A stretch of DNA of 64,000 bases from Thalassobius vesicularis (GTDB taxonomy: Bacteria > Pseudomonadota > Alphaproteobacteria > Rhodobacterales > Rhodobacteraceae): assembly GCF_004799325.1 (NCBI RefSeq), contig NZ_SSMD01000003.1, positions 434,001 to 498,000 on the forward strand, written 5' to 3'. The first letter of the stretch is position 1. The number at the start of each line of letters is the position of its first letter. Below are positions 43,079 to 52,234 of the stretch, in pieces. Below the pieces are notes generated by a model. That model was not told where the DNA came from and ran no database searches. It saw only the letters and a list, made by a program, of their open reading frames with translations. The position numbers were made by a program, and so were the translations under genes.

Positions 43079-43750
43079 TTACGACATCGCCTTGGTGACG
43101 ATTGCCGCAAGCCCGTCTGCAATCGCATCGATCTCGCCCATGGCATCGATGTGCTGCAATACTCCCTTGTCGCCGTAATAGGCGATCAGCGGGGCGGTCT
43201 GCGCGTGATAGGCCTCCAGGCGGCTGGCCACCGTTTCAGCGTTATCATCGGCGCGGCGCTTGAACTCGGTTCCGCCGCACTTGTCGCACACCCCATCCTG
43301 CGCCGGCGTCTTGAAGGTATCGTGATAGCCTTCGCCGCACTTGCCGCAGGTGTAGCGACCCGAGATCCGGGTCACCATCGCCGCATCATCCACATCCAGG
43401 CTGATGGCGGCGTTGATCTTCTGGCCACTTTCGGCCAGCAGTTTGTCCAGGGCCTGAGCCTGCACCGTGGTGCGCGGGAAACCGTCCAGGATGACGCCCT
43501 TGGCGACATCCGGTTCGGCCAGACGATCACGCAGGATGGCGATGACGATGTCATCGCTCACCAGATCGCCCGCTTCCATCACGGCCTTGGCAGCCTTGCC
43601 GGCCTCGGTGCCCGCGGCGACTGCTGCGCGCAGCAGATCGCCGGTGGACAGTTGCACCAGCCCGAATTTCTCTTCGAGAACACGGGCTTGCGTGCCCTTC
43701 CCGGCGCCCGGAGGCCCGAGAAGGATCAGAACTGCGGGGGTATCAGCCAT
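43079..43750 (-). CDS. adk: adenylate kinase
   Basis: Adk interconverts AMP + ATP and 2 ADP. The 223-residue long-type enzyme has the P-loop GPPGAGKGT, DGFPRT, and a LID with a four-Cys zinc site (CGKCG then CDKCGG). It starts 6 bases after acs, which produces AMP and pyrophosphate, so the pair recycles the AMP made by acetate activation. This location differs from the usual place beside secY in the ribosomal operon, so it may be a second adk copy. GAGG precedes the ATG. Confidence 0.95.
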   Translation of the reverse strand: MADTPAVLILLGPPGAGKGTQARVLEEKFGLVQLSTGDLLRAAVAAGTEAGKAAKAVMEAGDLVSDDIVIAILRDRLAEPDVAKGVILDGFPRTTVQAQALDKLLAESGQKINAAISLDVDDAAMVTRISGRYTCGKCGEGYHDTFKTPAQDGVCDKCGGTEFKRRADDNAETVASRLEAYHAQTAPLIAYYGDKGVLQHIDAMGEIDAIADGLAAIVTKAMS

Positions 43751-43756
43751 ATCGCC

Positions 43757-45721
43757 TCAGCCCCGGTTCATGCGGTTTTCGATCAGCTCGTCCACGACCG
43801 AGGGATCGGCCAGGGTCGAGATATCGCCCAGCGAGCCGAAATCGTTCTCGGCGATCTTGCGCAGGATGCGGCGCATGATCTTGCCCGAACGGGTCTTCGG
43901 CAGGCCCGGTGCCCACTGGATCAGATCCGGCTTGGCGATCGGCCCGATCTCGGTACGAACCCAAACTTCCAGCTCCTTGCGCAGCGCGTCGGTGGGTTCG
44001 ACATCGTTCATCAGGGTGACGTAGCAGTAGATGCCCTGCCCCTTCAGATCGTGCGGATAGCCCACAACGGCGGCCTCGGCGACCTTGGCATGTGCGACCA
44101 GGGCGCTTTCGACTTCGGCGGTGCCCATGCGGTGGCCCGACACGTTGATAACGTCGTCCACGCGGCCGGTGATCCAGTAGTAGCCATCCTTGTCACGGCG
44201 GCAGCCGTCACCGGTGAAGTAGTAGCCTTTGAAGTCCGAGAAGTAGGTCTGCATGAACCGCTCGTGGTCACCGTAAACGGTGCGCATCTGGCCCGGCCAG
44301 CTGTCCTTGATGGCCAGCACGCCTTCGGCTGCGGTTTCGTCGATTTCCTTGCCGGTGGTGCTGTCCAGCAGGACCGGCTGCACGCCAAAGAACGGCGTGG
44401 TGGCCGAGCCGGGCTTGAGCGCGGTGGCGCCGGGCAGCGGGGTCAGCATGTGGCCACCGGTTTCGGTCTGCCACCAGGTGTCGACGATCGGGCATTTGCC
44501 CTTGCCGACAACCTCGTTGTACCAGTTCCAGGCTTCGGGGTTGATCGGTTCACCCACCGAACCCAGCACCTTGATCGAGGACAGGTCGTACTTGGTGACG
44601 AAATCCTTGCCCTGGCCCATCAGCGAACGGATCGCGGTCGGCGCGGTGTAGAACTGGTTGACCTTGTGCTTTTCGCAGACAGCCCAGAAACGGCCAGCAT
44701 CCGGGTAGGTCGGCACGCCTTCGAACATCAGCGTGGTGCCGCCATTGGCCAGCGGCCCATAGACGATGTAGCTGTGGCCGGTGACCCAACCCACGTCAGC
44801 GGTACACCAGTAAACGTCACCTTCATGGTAGTCGAAGGTGTACTGGTGGGTCATCGAGGCATAGACCAGATAGCCACCCGAGCTGTGCACGACGCCCTTC
44901 GGCTTGCCGGTCGAACCCGAGGTGTACAGGACGAACAGCGGATCTTCGGCGTTCATCGGACGGCAGGGGCAATCGGGGCTTGCATGCTCCATCAGGTATT
45001 TGACGTCAACGTCGCGGCCCTGAACCCAAGTGGTCTGGTCGCCGGTGTGTTTCACGACCAGGCAGCGCACCTTGTCCGAGCAGTGCAGCAGTGCGGCGTC
45101 GCAGTTCGACTTCAGCGCAGTGCGGCGGCCGCCACGGGGGGCGGTGTCGGCGGTGATCACGACCTTGGCGCCCGAGTCGTTGATACGGTTCGCCAGCGCG
45201 TCCGGCGAGAAGCCCGCGAACACGATCGAGTGGACAGCGCCGATACGCGCGCATGCCAGCATCGCATAGGCGGCTTCGGGGATCATCGGCAGATAGATGA
45301 CGACGCGGTCACCGCGCATCACGCCCTGGCTCAGCAGGACGTTGGCCATGCGGTTCACCTTGTCCGACAGTTCGTTATAGGTGATGTACTGCGCGGGGGT
45401 GTCGGGGCTATCGGGCTCGAAAATGATGGCGGTCTGATCGCCGCGGGTCGCCAGGTGACGGTCGATGCAGTTATACGCAACGTTCAGGACACCATCTTCG
45501 TACCACTTGATGTCCACCTTGCCGTATTCGAACGTGGTGTTCTTCACCTTCGAATAGGGCTGCATCCAGTCCAGACGCTTGCCGTGCTCACCCCAGAACG
45601 CTTCGGGGTCATTGACCGACGCGGCGTACATCTCTTGGTATTTCGCGGCATCGACATGTGCCTTGGCGGCAAAGTCAGCCGGAACGGGGTAGATCGGTTC
45701 GGACGTAGTTTCAGCAGTCAC
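43757..45721 (-). CDS. acs: acetyl-CoA synthetase
   Basis: Acs activates acetate to acetyl-CoA through acetyl-AMP. The 654-residue protein has the AMP-binding signature [14 protein letters not shown], the [11 protein letters not shown] segment, [19 protein letters not shown], and the C-terminal [10 protein letters not shown] motif whose lysine is the site of regulatory acetylation. The frame runs to 45763, but a GTG at 45721 follows GGGAGG and is the likely start. It heads the acs-adk-DUF4212-symporter operon. Upstream is a 372-base regulatory region. Confidence 0.96.
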   Translation of the reverse strand: MTAETTSEPIYPVPADFAAKAHVDAAKYQEMYAASVNDPEAFWGEHGKRLDWMQPYSKVKNTTFEYGKVDIKWYEDGVLNVAYNCIDRHLATRGDQTAIIFEPDSPDTPAQYITYNELSDKVNRMANVLLSQGVMRGDRVVIYLPMIPEAAYAMLACARIGAVHSIVFAGFSPDALANRINDSGAKVVITADTAPRGGRRTALKSNCDAALLHCSDKVRCLVVKHTGDQTTWVQGRDVDVKYLMEHASPDCPCRPMNAEDPLFVLYTSGSTGKPKGVVHSSGGYLVYASMTHQYTFDYHEGDVYWCTADVGWVTGHSYIVYGPLANGGTTLMFEGVPTYPDAGRFWAVCEKHKVNQFYTAPTAIRSLMGQGKDFVTKYDLSSIKVLGSVGEPINPEAWNWYNEVVGKGKCPIVDTWWQTETGGHMLTPLPGATALKPGSATTPFFGVQPVLLDSTTGKEIDETAAEGVLAIKDSWPGQMRTVYGDHERFMQTYFSDFKGYYFTGDGCRRDKDGYYWITGRVDDVINVSGHRMGTAEVESALVAHAKVAEAAVVGYPHDLKGQGIYCYVTLMNDVEPTDALRKELEVWVRTEIGPIAKPDLIQWAPGLPKTRSGKIMRRILRKIAENDFGSLGDISTLADPSVVDELIENRMNRG

Positions 45722-46093
45722 AGCAAGGTTCCTCCCTTGGGTCTTTGAAAACGGGACCGGCAAAATCTTGCCGGCGAAAATGAAATTATCCGCGCTCTGT
45801 CACAATCATAATGAAAAATGAAAACAAAGAAATAAGTATGCGAAAAAACAGCATTTCTTTGTAAAATGCTGTCATCTTTTGTACGCCCCTTGTAAAATTC
45901 CCGTCGTGACGTCACGTAACCAATTTGAAAACAACACTAAATTGTGAAAACGAGTGAAAAGCCATGGGGGGCTCAAACGCACAAATCTTTCGCGTCCGAT
46001 CTGCAGACTCAGACAAAGGTCCAGCGCGACAGATTGGCACGGTATGCAAATGCATACCGCCGCACTCGCTCCCCGCGCCCAAGGGCGAGTCGG
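45722..46093. promoter_or_regulatory. 372-base AT-rich regulatory region upstream of acs
   Basis: No gene is seen here. It contains a leader hairpin CCGGCAA/TTGCCGG (45757-45763, 45768-45774), a perfect 9-bp inverted repeat ACAGCATTT/AAATGCTGT (45848-45856, 45864-45872), two direct copies of TTGTAAAAT (45859-45867, 45890-45898), and a 12-bp perfect palindrome CGTGACGTCACG (45905-45916). These are candidate operators for acs. Confidence 0.55.
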
Positions 46094-46981
46094 TTAGAGT
46101 CGGGACCGTAAAGATTGGGGAATGACGACGCGGCGCGGCTCCTTGGCCATCTGCGAATGGTCCACCACGACCTTCTTGCCATCCGTCCGCACGGCGGCCT
46201 GAAGAAGCCGGGCACATTCGGCAAAACCTTGCTCGACCGGCACCTCGGTGGCGCGAGCGAAATGGCCAAATTCCTTCTCGCGGATCATGGCGGGGTCGGA
46301 CCAGTTGATCCAGAACCGCTTGCCCACATCCGCGGGCTGCCCTGACTGCGCGTTGTGGGCCTTGGACTGCGCGACGATCTCTTGCCGTTCGGCCATGCGT
46401 TGCGCGTAGTCGGGCGTGACGTAGTGCAGGTGGAACAGCAGCAACTCTGGGTCGATGGTAAAGCGGCCGCGCACCAGGCCATGCCCGCCGATCGTGTACA
46501 CGACCCGAGACCGCACGATGCACGGCTTGGTGTATTTCGCGCTCAGGATCGCCTGCGGATGCGCGTTTAGCACCCCCTGCGACAGGTCAACCTCCCCCTC
46601 GGATGGGATCAGGTTCAGCCCGACCGGCGACAACGCGATGGTGTCGGCCTGACTGGCCTCCAGATGCTCTTGCAGGCTGCCCTGCCCCGTGTAGACGATC
46701 AACTCGTCCACATCGGTGCAGACCACCCGGTCATAGAACGCCAACAAGCCGTTGGTCACACCGCCCAGCAGATCCCAGCGCCGTCTGTCCAGATCAATCG
46801 TCAGTTCCTCGCGCGGGATGTGGATGACGTTGCAGCCAGCGGCGATCTCATCAATCCGCGGGTCGCCACCGTGGTTCAGAACGTACAGCGCGCGCTTGTC
46901 CACGTATTGCGCGTTGTGGGTCACCCACTTTTCCAGAAGCCAGTAGTCGCGCCAGACCATCGTGACGAATGCCAGCTTCAT
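46094..46981 (-). CDS. glycosyltransferase family 2-like protein
   Basis: This 295-residue protein begins with a GT-A-type front end: MKLAFVTMVWRDYWLLEKWV, then NHGGDPRIDEIA and a DxD-like metal site VVCTDVDELIVY near residue 90. The pattern fits the Glyco_tranf_2_4 group, which transfers sugars to unknown surface acceptors. No other polysaccharide genes are near, and the gene is a singleton divergent from an enoyl-CoA hydratase (116-base gap). AAGGAGG precedes the ATG. Confidence 0.78.
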   Translation of the reverse strand: MKLAFVTMVWRDYWLLEKWVTHNAQYVDKRALYVLNHGGDPRIDEIAAGCNVIHIPREELTIDLDRRRWDLLGGVTNGLLAFYDRVVCTDVDELIVYTGQGSLQEHLEASQADTIALSPVGLNLIPSEGEVDLSQGVLNAHPQAILSAKYTKPCIVRSRVVYTIGGHGLVRGRFTIDPELLLFHLHYVTPDYAQRMAERQEIVAQSKAHNAQSGQPADVGKRFWINWSDPAMIREKEFGHFARATEVPVEQGFAECARLLQAAVRTDGKKVVVDHSQMAKEPRRVVIPQSLRSRL

Positions 46982-47097
46982 GTGGTGCCTCCTTCTGCCA
47001 AACCCGTCCTAGCACAGCCAAACCGTTGCGGCGAGTGCTTGCAACCTGCCATGTATTGGTAAACAAAATGAACATGTGAACTTTATCGGAGACGCCC

Positions 47098-47907
47098 ATG
47101 ACCTCGCCCCTTTCGCCGACCGAACCCGGACCTCAGGATGGGCTGTGCGTGGCCCAAACCTTGGGCACCACCCGTTTGCTGTGGCTCAACCTGCCATCCA
47201 AGCGCAACGCCCTGGCGCCCGAGCTCCGCGAAAGCCTGCTTGGCCTGATCCGCGAAGCCTCGGCCGATGAAACGGTGCGGTGCATTGTCATTGCGGGGAC
47301 GCAGGGATGTTTCAGCGCGGGCGGCGATCTGTCCACGATGAAGGGTATCACCTCGGTCGCCGGCAGGGCCAGGATGGAGCGCGCCTGCGATCTGATGCGT
47401 ACGGTCATCGAATGCCCAAAGCCCATCATCGCCGCGGTCGAGGGCTGGTCCGTCGGCGCGGGCCTGTCGCTGATGGCGGCCTGTGACATCGTGATTGCGG
47501 GTCAGGACGCCAAATTCTCGCTGCCCTTTGGCAATCTGGGTCTGATCCCCGATCTGGCCTCGCTCTACACGCTGCCGGCGCGGATCGGCATGGGGCGCAC
47601 CAAGTGGATGGCCTTCACCCGCCGCCGTATTGACGCAGCCCAGGCCGTCGACTGGGGGTTGATCGAAGAAGTGGCGCCCACCGGTACCGCCCTTCAGGCC
47701 GCGCTGGAAATGGCGGCAGAGGTCGCCAAGGGCGCACCGCTGACGAACACCTATACCAAGCAGATGCTGGCCCGGCACCCCCTGCCCCTGCCCGAGTTTC
47801 TGGCGGCCGAGCGGGACGCGCAGGCGATCCTCTACACCTCCGAGGATTTTGCCGAAGGCTTCAACGCGTTCTTCGAAAAGCGCGCGCCGAAGTTCGAGGG
47901 CAAGTAA
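47098..47907 (+). CDS. enoyl-CoA hydratase/isomerase family protein
   Basis: This 269-residue crotonase-fold protein has oxyanion-hole motifs SAGGDLSTM and GWSVGAGLSLMAACD. The segment KFSLPFGNLGLIPDLASLYTLPARIG lacks the classical Glu and resembles PaaG-like isomerases. GGAG lies ahead of the ATG at 47098. It is convergent, by a 3-base gap, with the carboxylase operon that holds two further family members, so the locus carries three crotonases. Confidence 0.85.
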   Translation: MTSPLSPTEPGPQDGLCVAQTLGTTRLLWLNLPSKRNALAPELRESLLGLIREASADETVRCIVIAGTQGCFSAGGDLSTMKGITSVAGRARMERACDLMRTVIECPKPIIAAVEGWSVGAGLSLMAACDIVIAGQDAKFSLPFGNLGLIPDLASLYTLPARIGMGRTKWMAFTRRRIDAAQAVDWGLIEEVAPTGTALQAALEMAAEVAKGAPLTNTYTKQMLARHPLPLPEFLAAERDAQAILYTSEDFAEGFNAFFEKRAPKFEGK

Positions 47908-47910
47908 GCC

Positions 47911-48702
47911 TCAGCCGAAGTCGGGTTTGCGCTTTTCGATAAAGGCATTGACGGCTTCGGCATGTTCGGCGGTCTTGTGGGCCAGCGCCTGATAGGCCGC
48001 CGACAGCTCCAGCAGGCTATCCAGCCGCGTGACCTGCCCTTCGCGCAGCAACCGCTTGGTCAGGCGCAGGGTCGGCCCCGGGTTGGCCGCGATCCGATCG
48101 GCCAGTTCACGCGCGGTCTGCATCAGCTGGTCATCGGGAACGACACGGCTGACCAGCCCGCAGGACAAGGCCGCCTGCGCATCCAGCATCTCGCCGGTAA
48201 AGGCCATTTCGGCGGCCTTGGACATGCCCACGACGCGCGGCAGCAGCCATGCGCCACCGTCGCCGGGGATGATGCCGACCTTGATGAAGCTCTCGGCGAA
48301 TTTGGCGCTTTCTGCCGCGATCCGGATGTCGCACATGCAGGCCAGATCGCAGCCCGCCCCGATGGCAAAGCCGTTCACGGCGGCGATCAGCGGCACATCC
48401 AGATTGTACATCGCCAGCGTCAGCCGCTGAATGCCACGCCGGTATTCATCCCGGATCGGCATCGGCTGGATCGCGTCGCCCTGGTATTTCTTCATGTCCT
48501 TGACGTTGCCCCCCGCCGAGAACGCCGCCCCCGCCCCGGTCAGGATGACCACGCGGACCGAGGGGTCAGCCTCGATCCGGGCGGCCATGGCCACGAATTC
48601 CGCGGCGGCCGAGTTGCCCGTCAGCGGGTTGCGGTTGTCGGGGTCGTTCATCGTCAGGGTGGCGACCTTGCCGTCCTGTTCGTATTTCAGGAAATCGCCC
48701 AT
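47911..48702 (-). CDS. enoyl-CoA hydratase/isomerase family protein (carboxylase operon)
   Basis: This 263-residue protein shows the crotonase motifs AFSAGGNVKDM and GFAIGAGCDLACMCD. The catalytic region ESFIKVGIIPGDGGAWLLPRVVG has Asp where classical hydratases have Gly-Ala-Gly-Gly context, so the reaction may not be standard hydration. It is the last gene of the minus-strand operon, 3 bases after an SDR gene. The product class fits degradation of a branched-chain or unsaturated acyl-CoA. Confidence 0.86.
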   Translation of the reverse strand: MGDFLKYEQDGKVATLTMNDPDNRNPLTGNSAAAEFVAMAARIEADPSVRVVILTGAGAAFSAGGNVKDMKKYQGDAIQPMPIRDEYRRGIQRLTLAMYNLDVPLIAAVNGFAIGAGCDLACMCDIRIAAESAKFAESFIKVGIIPGDGGAWLLPRVVGMSKAAEMAFTGEMLDAQAALSCGLVSRVVPDDQLMQTARELADRIAANPGPTLRLTKRLLREGQVTRLDSLLELSAAYQALAHKTAEHAEAVNAFIEKRKPDFG

Positions 48703-48705
48703 CGC

Positions 48706-49485
48706 TCAGCCCCCTGCCACGGTCACGCCACCGTCCACGACGATGGTCTGGCCCGTCACATAGCCCCCCGCCTTTGAGGCCAGATAGACCGCAGCCCCCG
48801 CGATTTCATCCGGGTCGCCAATCCGGCGCAGCGGGGTCATCGTGTTGTAATAGCTCAGTGTTTTGTCGTTATCCCACAGCGCCTTGGAGAAATCCGTCTT
48901 GATCAGACCTGGCGCGATGCAGTTGACACGGATGTTGTCCGGCCCCAGCTCGACCGCCAGGTTGCGGGCCATCTGCATGTCCGCCGCCTTCGAGATATTG
49001 TACGCCCCGATCACCGGCGACCCCTTGAGCCCCCCGATCGACGACACGATCACGATCGCCCCGTCCTTGCGCGCGCGCATCTGCGGGCCGACCATCTGCA
49101 CCAGCCAGTGATTGGCCAGCACGTTGTTGTCCAGAACCTTGCGGAACGCGTCGTCGCTGATCCCCTCCATCGGGCCGTAATACGGGTTCGACGCTGCATT
49201 GCAGACCAGCACGTCGATCTGGCCCCACTTGGCCATCGTCGCGTGGATCATCGCCTGTAGGCTGCCCTTGTCCGAGATATTGGCCGGCAGCGCCACCGCC
49301 GCCTCGCGGCCCAGCCGCGCGTTGATCTCGCTCGCCACCTCCTCGCAGGGTGGCCCCTTGCGGGACGAGATGACGACGTTTGCCCCGGCCTCGGCCATGC
49401 GTTCAGCGATAGCGCGGCCAATGCCACGCGACGAGCCGGTGATGACGGCCACTTTGCCCGTCAGATCGAACAACGAATTGCTCAC
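48706..49485 (-). CDS. short-chain dehydrogenase/reductase (SDR)
   Basis: This 259-residue SDR with Rossmann fold carries the cofactor motif TGSSRGIG (near residue 16), NAASNPY, the catalytic VSSIGG serine and the YxxxK pair in GAYNISKAA, plus VNCIAPGLIKTD. It is NAD(P)-dependent; substrate probably a hydroxyacyl-CoA or alcohol of the pathway served by this operon. It lies between two crotonase genes. GGAGG-like sequence precedes the ATG. Confidence 0.9.
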   Translation of the reverse strand: MSNSLFDLTGKVAVITGSSRGIGRAIAERMAEAGANVVISSRKGPPCEEVASEINARLGREAAVALPANISDKGSLQAMIHATMAKWGQIDVLVCNAASNPYYGPMEGISDDAFRKVLDNNVLANHWLVQMVGPQMRARKDGAIVIVSSIGGLKGSPVIGAYNISKAADMQMARNLAVELGPDNIRVNCIAPGLIKTDFSKALWDNDKTLSYYNTMTPLRRIGDPDEIAGAAVYLASKAGGYVTGQTIVVDGGVTVAGG

Positions 49486-49551
49486 GGTTTCCTCCCCTTC
49501 ATTTCTGGTTGCAGCCTGCGACAGCCCGAACGGACAGGCAAACGTCTTTTG

Positions 49552-50325
49552 TCACTTGCCGGAAAAACGCGGCGTCCGCTTTTCGTTGAACGCAGCCAGC
49601 CCTTCCCGAGCATCCTGCGTCAGCGTCATCAGTCCCAGCTGGGATTCCGCAAATGACACCGCCTGATCAAAGCTCATGTGCCCCATTGCCCGCAGCGCAT
49701 ATTTTCCCCGTCGCAACGCGGACGGAGAGTTCGCCGCCATATCCGAAACCAGCGCGTCGATCCGGGCAACCAACGCCTCCTGCGTGTCGCTGATGCCGTT
49801 CAGCAGCCCCTGCGCCAGCGCCTCTTCCGCGCCAAACAGGCGGCCCGTCAGCATCCAGTCGCGCAGCACGCGCGGGGCGACCAGATCCTTCATCAGAGCC
49901 GCCACCTGCATCGGGAACAGGCCGACCTTGACCTCGGGCAGGCCGAACATCGCCCCCTTGACCGAGAACGCCATATCCGCTGCCGACAGGAACCCCATGC
50001 CGCCCGCCACGCAGGCCCCGTTCACCGCCACGATCAGTGGTTTCGGGCAATCCTGCATCTGGCGCAGCATGTCGCCATAGGCGGTTCTAGGCTGCGAGAA
50101 ATCGAAGGCGAAACCGCCCCCCGGCGCCAGATCACCGCCAGCGCAGAACGCCTTGTCGCCCGCACCGGTCAGCACGATCGCCTTGACTTCGGCGTCAGCG
50201 ACCGCGGTTTCGATCCCATGCGAGACGCCGGTCAGCAGCGCCTCGTTAATCGCGTTGCGGCGTTCGGGTCGGTTGAGGGTAATCCACAGCGCAGCCCCGC
50301 GCCGATCCAGCAGAACCTCACTCAT
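49552..50325 (-). CDS. enoyl-CoA hydratase/isomerase family protein
   Basis: This 257-residue crotonase-fold protein has AFCAGGDLAPGGGF and GACVAGGMGFLSAADMAF as oxyanion-hole segments and PEVKVGLFPMQV at the catalytic region, retaining the first Glu. It overlaps the biotin carboxylase subunit gene by 8 bases, so it is translationally coupled to the carboxylase and likely hydrates its product, as 3-methylglutaconyl-CoA hydratase does in leucine degradation. The exact substrate is inferred. Confidence 0.87.
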   Translation of the reverse strand: MSEVLLDRRGAALWITLNRPERRNAINEALLTGVSHGIETAVADAEVKAIVLTGAGDKAFCAGGDLAPGGGFAFDFSQPRTAYGDMLRQMQDCPKPLIVAVNGACVAGGMGFLSAADMAFSVKGAMFGLPEVKVGLFPMQVAALMKDLVAPRVLRDWMLTGRLFGAEEALAQGLLNGISDTQEALVARIDALVSDMAANSPSALRRGKYALRAMGHMSFDQAVSFAESQLGLMTLTQDAREGLAAFNEKRTPRFSGK

Positions 50326-52222
50326 TGGGTGTCACCTCGACCAGAATGCGGTGCGCCTCGACCTGATCGCCCTCGACGGCATGTACCGCCTGAACCACGC
50401 CTGCGACGGCCGATTTATGGGTGTGCTCCATCTTCATCGCCTCCAGCACCAGCACCTTTTGCCCTTCCGCGACATGATCCCCCGGCGCGACCAGCAGCGC
50501 GACGACCCGGCCGTTCATCGAGGCGCGCACCTTGCCGTCGCCGCCCTCTTTCCCGGCCATGCGAGGGGCAAGGCTGCGGTCCTCGAAATCCCAGGCCCGA
50601 CCGTTCCAATGCAGCCAGACAGCATCCCCACAGCGCAGCAGGTCAGCCTCCTCCTGAATACCGTCGCGCAGGATGCCGCGCGGCGCCACGGTCAGCTCGG
50701 TCCTGTCGTCGCCGTGTTCGATCTGGCACAGGCCCTGCGGACGCGACAGCAGGCGCATATCGTGAGTGGCCTCTCCGCGTTTCAGCAGCACCGGCGTGGG
50801 GAAGCCATGGGTCAGCGCGCAATGCGTGGCCCGGCCCAGAACGGCGGCAATCTCGGCGGCTTTGGCCTCGTCCGCGCCGCTGAACAGCTCGTCCTCATGC
50901 GCGCCGATGAAGCTGGTTGTCGCCTCGCCCGCCGCAAAGACCGGATGACCCAGACAATCCGCCAGAAACCCCTGATTGGTCCGCACTCCCAAGGCGCGGG
51001 TCTGGCCCAGCCCCCGGATCAGCGCCTGACGGGCCTCGTCCCGCGTCGGTGCGTGCGCGATCAGTTTTGCCACCATCGAGTCGTAATACGGCGGGATCAT
51101 CGCCCCATCCGTCAGCGCATGGTCACAGCGCAGCGCCGTTGGCGGGGTCCAGCGCAGCATCCGCCCCGATTGCGGCATGAAGCCCGCATCCGGGTCTTCG
51201 GCGCACAGGCGCACCTCGATCGCGTGGCCGTCAAAGGTGATGTCGTCCTGCGTCAGCCCCAGTGCCTGCCCACCGGCGACGCGCAATTGCAGCTCGACCA
51301 GATCCAGCCCGGTGATCGCCTCGGTCACCGGATGCTCAACCTGAAGGCGGGTGTTCATCTCCATGAAATAATAGTGCCCTGCCCCGTCCAGCAGGAATTC
51401 CAGCGTGCCCGCCCCTTCGTAGCCGATGGCGCTGACCGCGCGCAGGGCGGCGGCGCCCATCTCGGCCCGCAACTCGGCCGAGACCGCGGGCGACGGCGCT
51501 TCCTCGATCACCTTCTGGTGACGCCGCTGGACCGAGCAATCCCGTTCCCCCAGATGCACCGCGGTGCCAAAGCTGTCGGCCATGACCTGAATTTCGATAT
51601 GCCGGGGCGAGACGATGGCCTTTTCCAGCAGCACGGTGTCATCCCCGAACGCCGCCTTCGCCTCGGACTTGGCCGAGCGCAGGGCGTCCGCGAAATCGCC
51701 CGCTTCGGCAACCAGACGCATCCCGCGCCCGCCGCCGCCAGCCGTGGCCTTGATCATGACCGGATAGCCGATCTTGGTGGCCTCGTCGGCCAGCGTCTCG
51801 GGCGTCTGATCCCCCTGGAACCCCGGCACGCAGGGCACGCCCGCCTGTTGCATCAGCGCCTTCGCCGCAGCCTTGTCGCCCATCGCGCGGATCGCCTCGG
51901 CCGAAGGGCCGACAAAGGTCAGCCCCGCAGCCTGACAGGCCGCAGGCAGGTTTTCGTTCTCGGCCAGAAAGCCATAGCCGGGGTGGATTGCATCCGCGCC
52001 GGTCTGTTGCGCCGCCTCGATGATACGGTCGATCCGCAGATAGCTGGACGCCGGGGCCGCACCGCCAATGCAGACGGACTGATCGGCCATGCGAACATGC
52101 AGCGCCTCGGCATCAGCCTCGGAATGCACCGCCACGGTGGCGATGCCCATACGGCGGGCGGTCTTGATGATCCGCACCGCGATTTCGCCCCGATTGGCGA
52201 TAAGAAGTTTGTTGATTGCCAT
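50318..52222 (-). CDS. acyl-CoA carboxylase biotin-containing subunit
   Basis: This 634-residue subunit of a biotin-dependent acyl-CoA carboxylase joins an N-terminal biotin carboxylase ATP-grasp domain (about residues 1-445, with KATAGGGGRGMRLV and MEMNTRLQVEHPVTE) to a C-terminal biotin carrier domain whose biotinyl lysine is about K597 in EAMKMEH. Length and order fit methylcrotonyl-CoA or geranyl-CoA carboxylase alpha subunits. It follows the carboxyltransferase gene by 12 bases. The substrate is not fixed by sequence. Confidence 0.93.
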   Translation of the reverse strand: MAINKLLIANRGEIAVRIIKTARRMGIATVAVHSEADAEALHVRMADQSVCIGGAAPASSYLRIDRIIEAAQQTGADAIHPGYGFLAENENLPAACQAAGLTFVGPSAEAIRAMGDKAAAKALMQQAGVPCVPGFQGDQTPETLADEATKIGYPVMIKATAGGGGRGMRLVAEAGDFADALRSAKSEAKAAFGDDTVLLEKAIVSPRHIEIQVMADSFGTAVHLGERDCSVQRRHQKVIEEAPSPAVSAELRAEMGAAALRAVSAIGYEGAGTLEFLLDGAGHYYFMEMNTRLQVEHPVTEAITGLDLVELQLRVAGGQALGLTQDDITFDGHAIEVRLCAEDPDAGFMPQSGRMLRWTPPTALRCDHALTDGAMIPPYYDSMVAKLIAHAPTRDEARQALIRGLGQTRALGVRTNQGFLADCLGHPVFAAGEATTSFIGAHEDELFSGADEAKAAEIAAVLGRATHCALTHGFPTPVLLKRGEATHDMRLLSRPQGLCQIEHGDDRTELTVAPRGILRDGIQEEADLLRCGDAVWLHWNGRAWDFEDRSLAPRMAGKEGGDGKVRASMNGRVVALLVAPGDHVAEGQKVLVLEAMKMEHTHKSAVAGVVQAVHAVEGDQVEAHRILVEVTPNE

Positions 52223-52234
52223 GCCCTGCTCTCC

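Noticed and set aside
40886-45748. 1620-codon open frame on the plus strand
   Set aside because: It is the antisense of the symporter, DUF4212, adk and acs genes, which have clear family motifs. High GC content keeps the opposite frame open.
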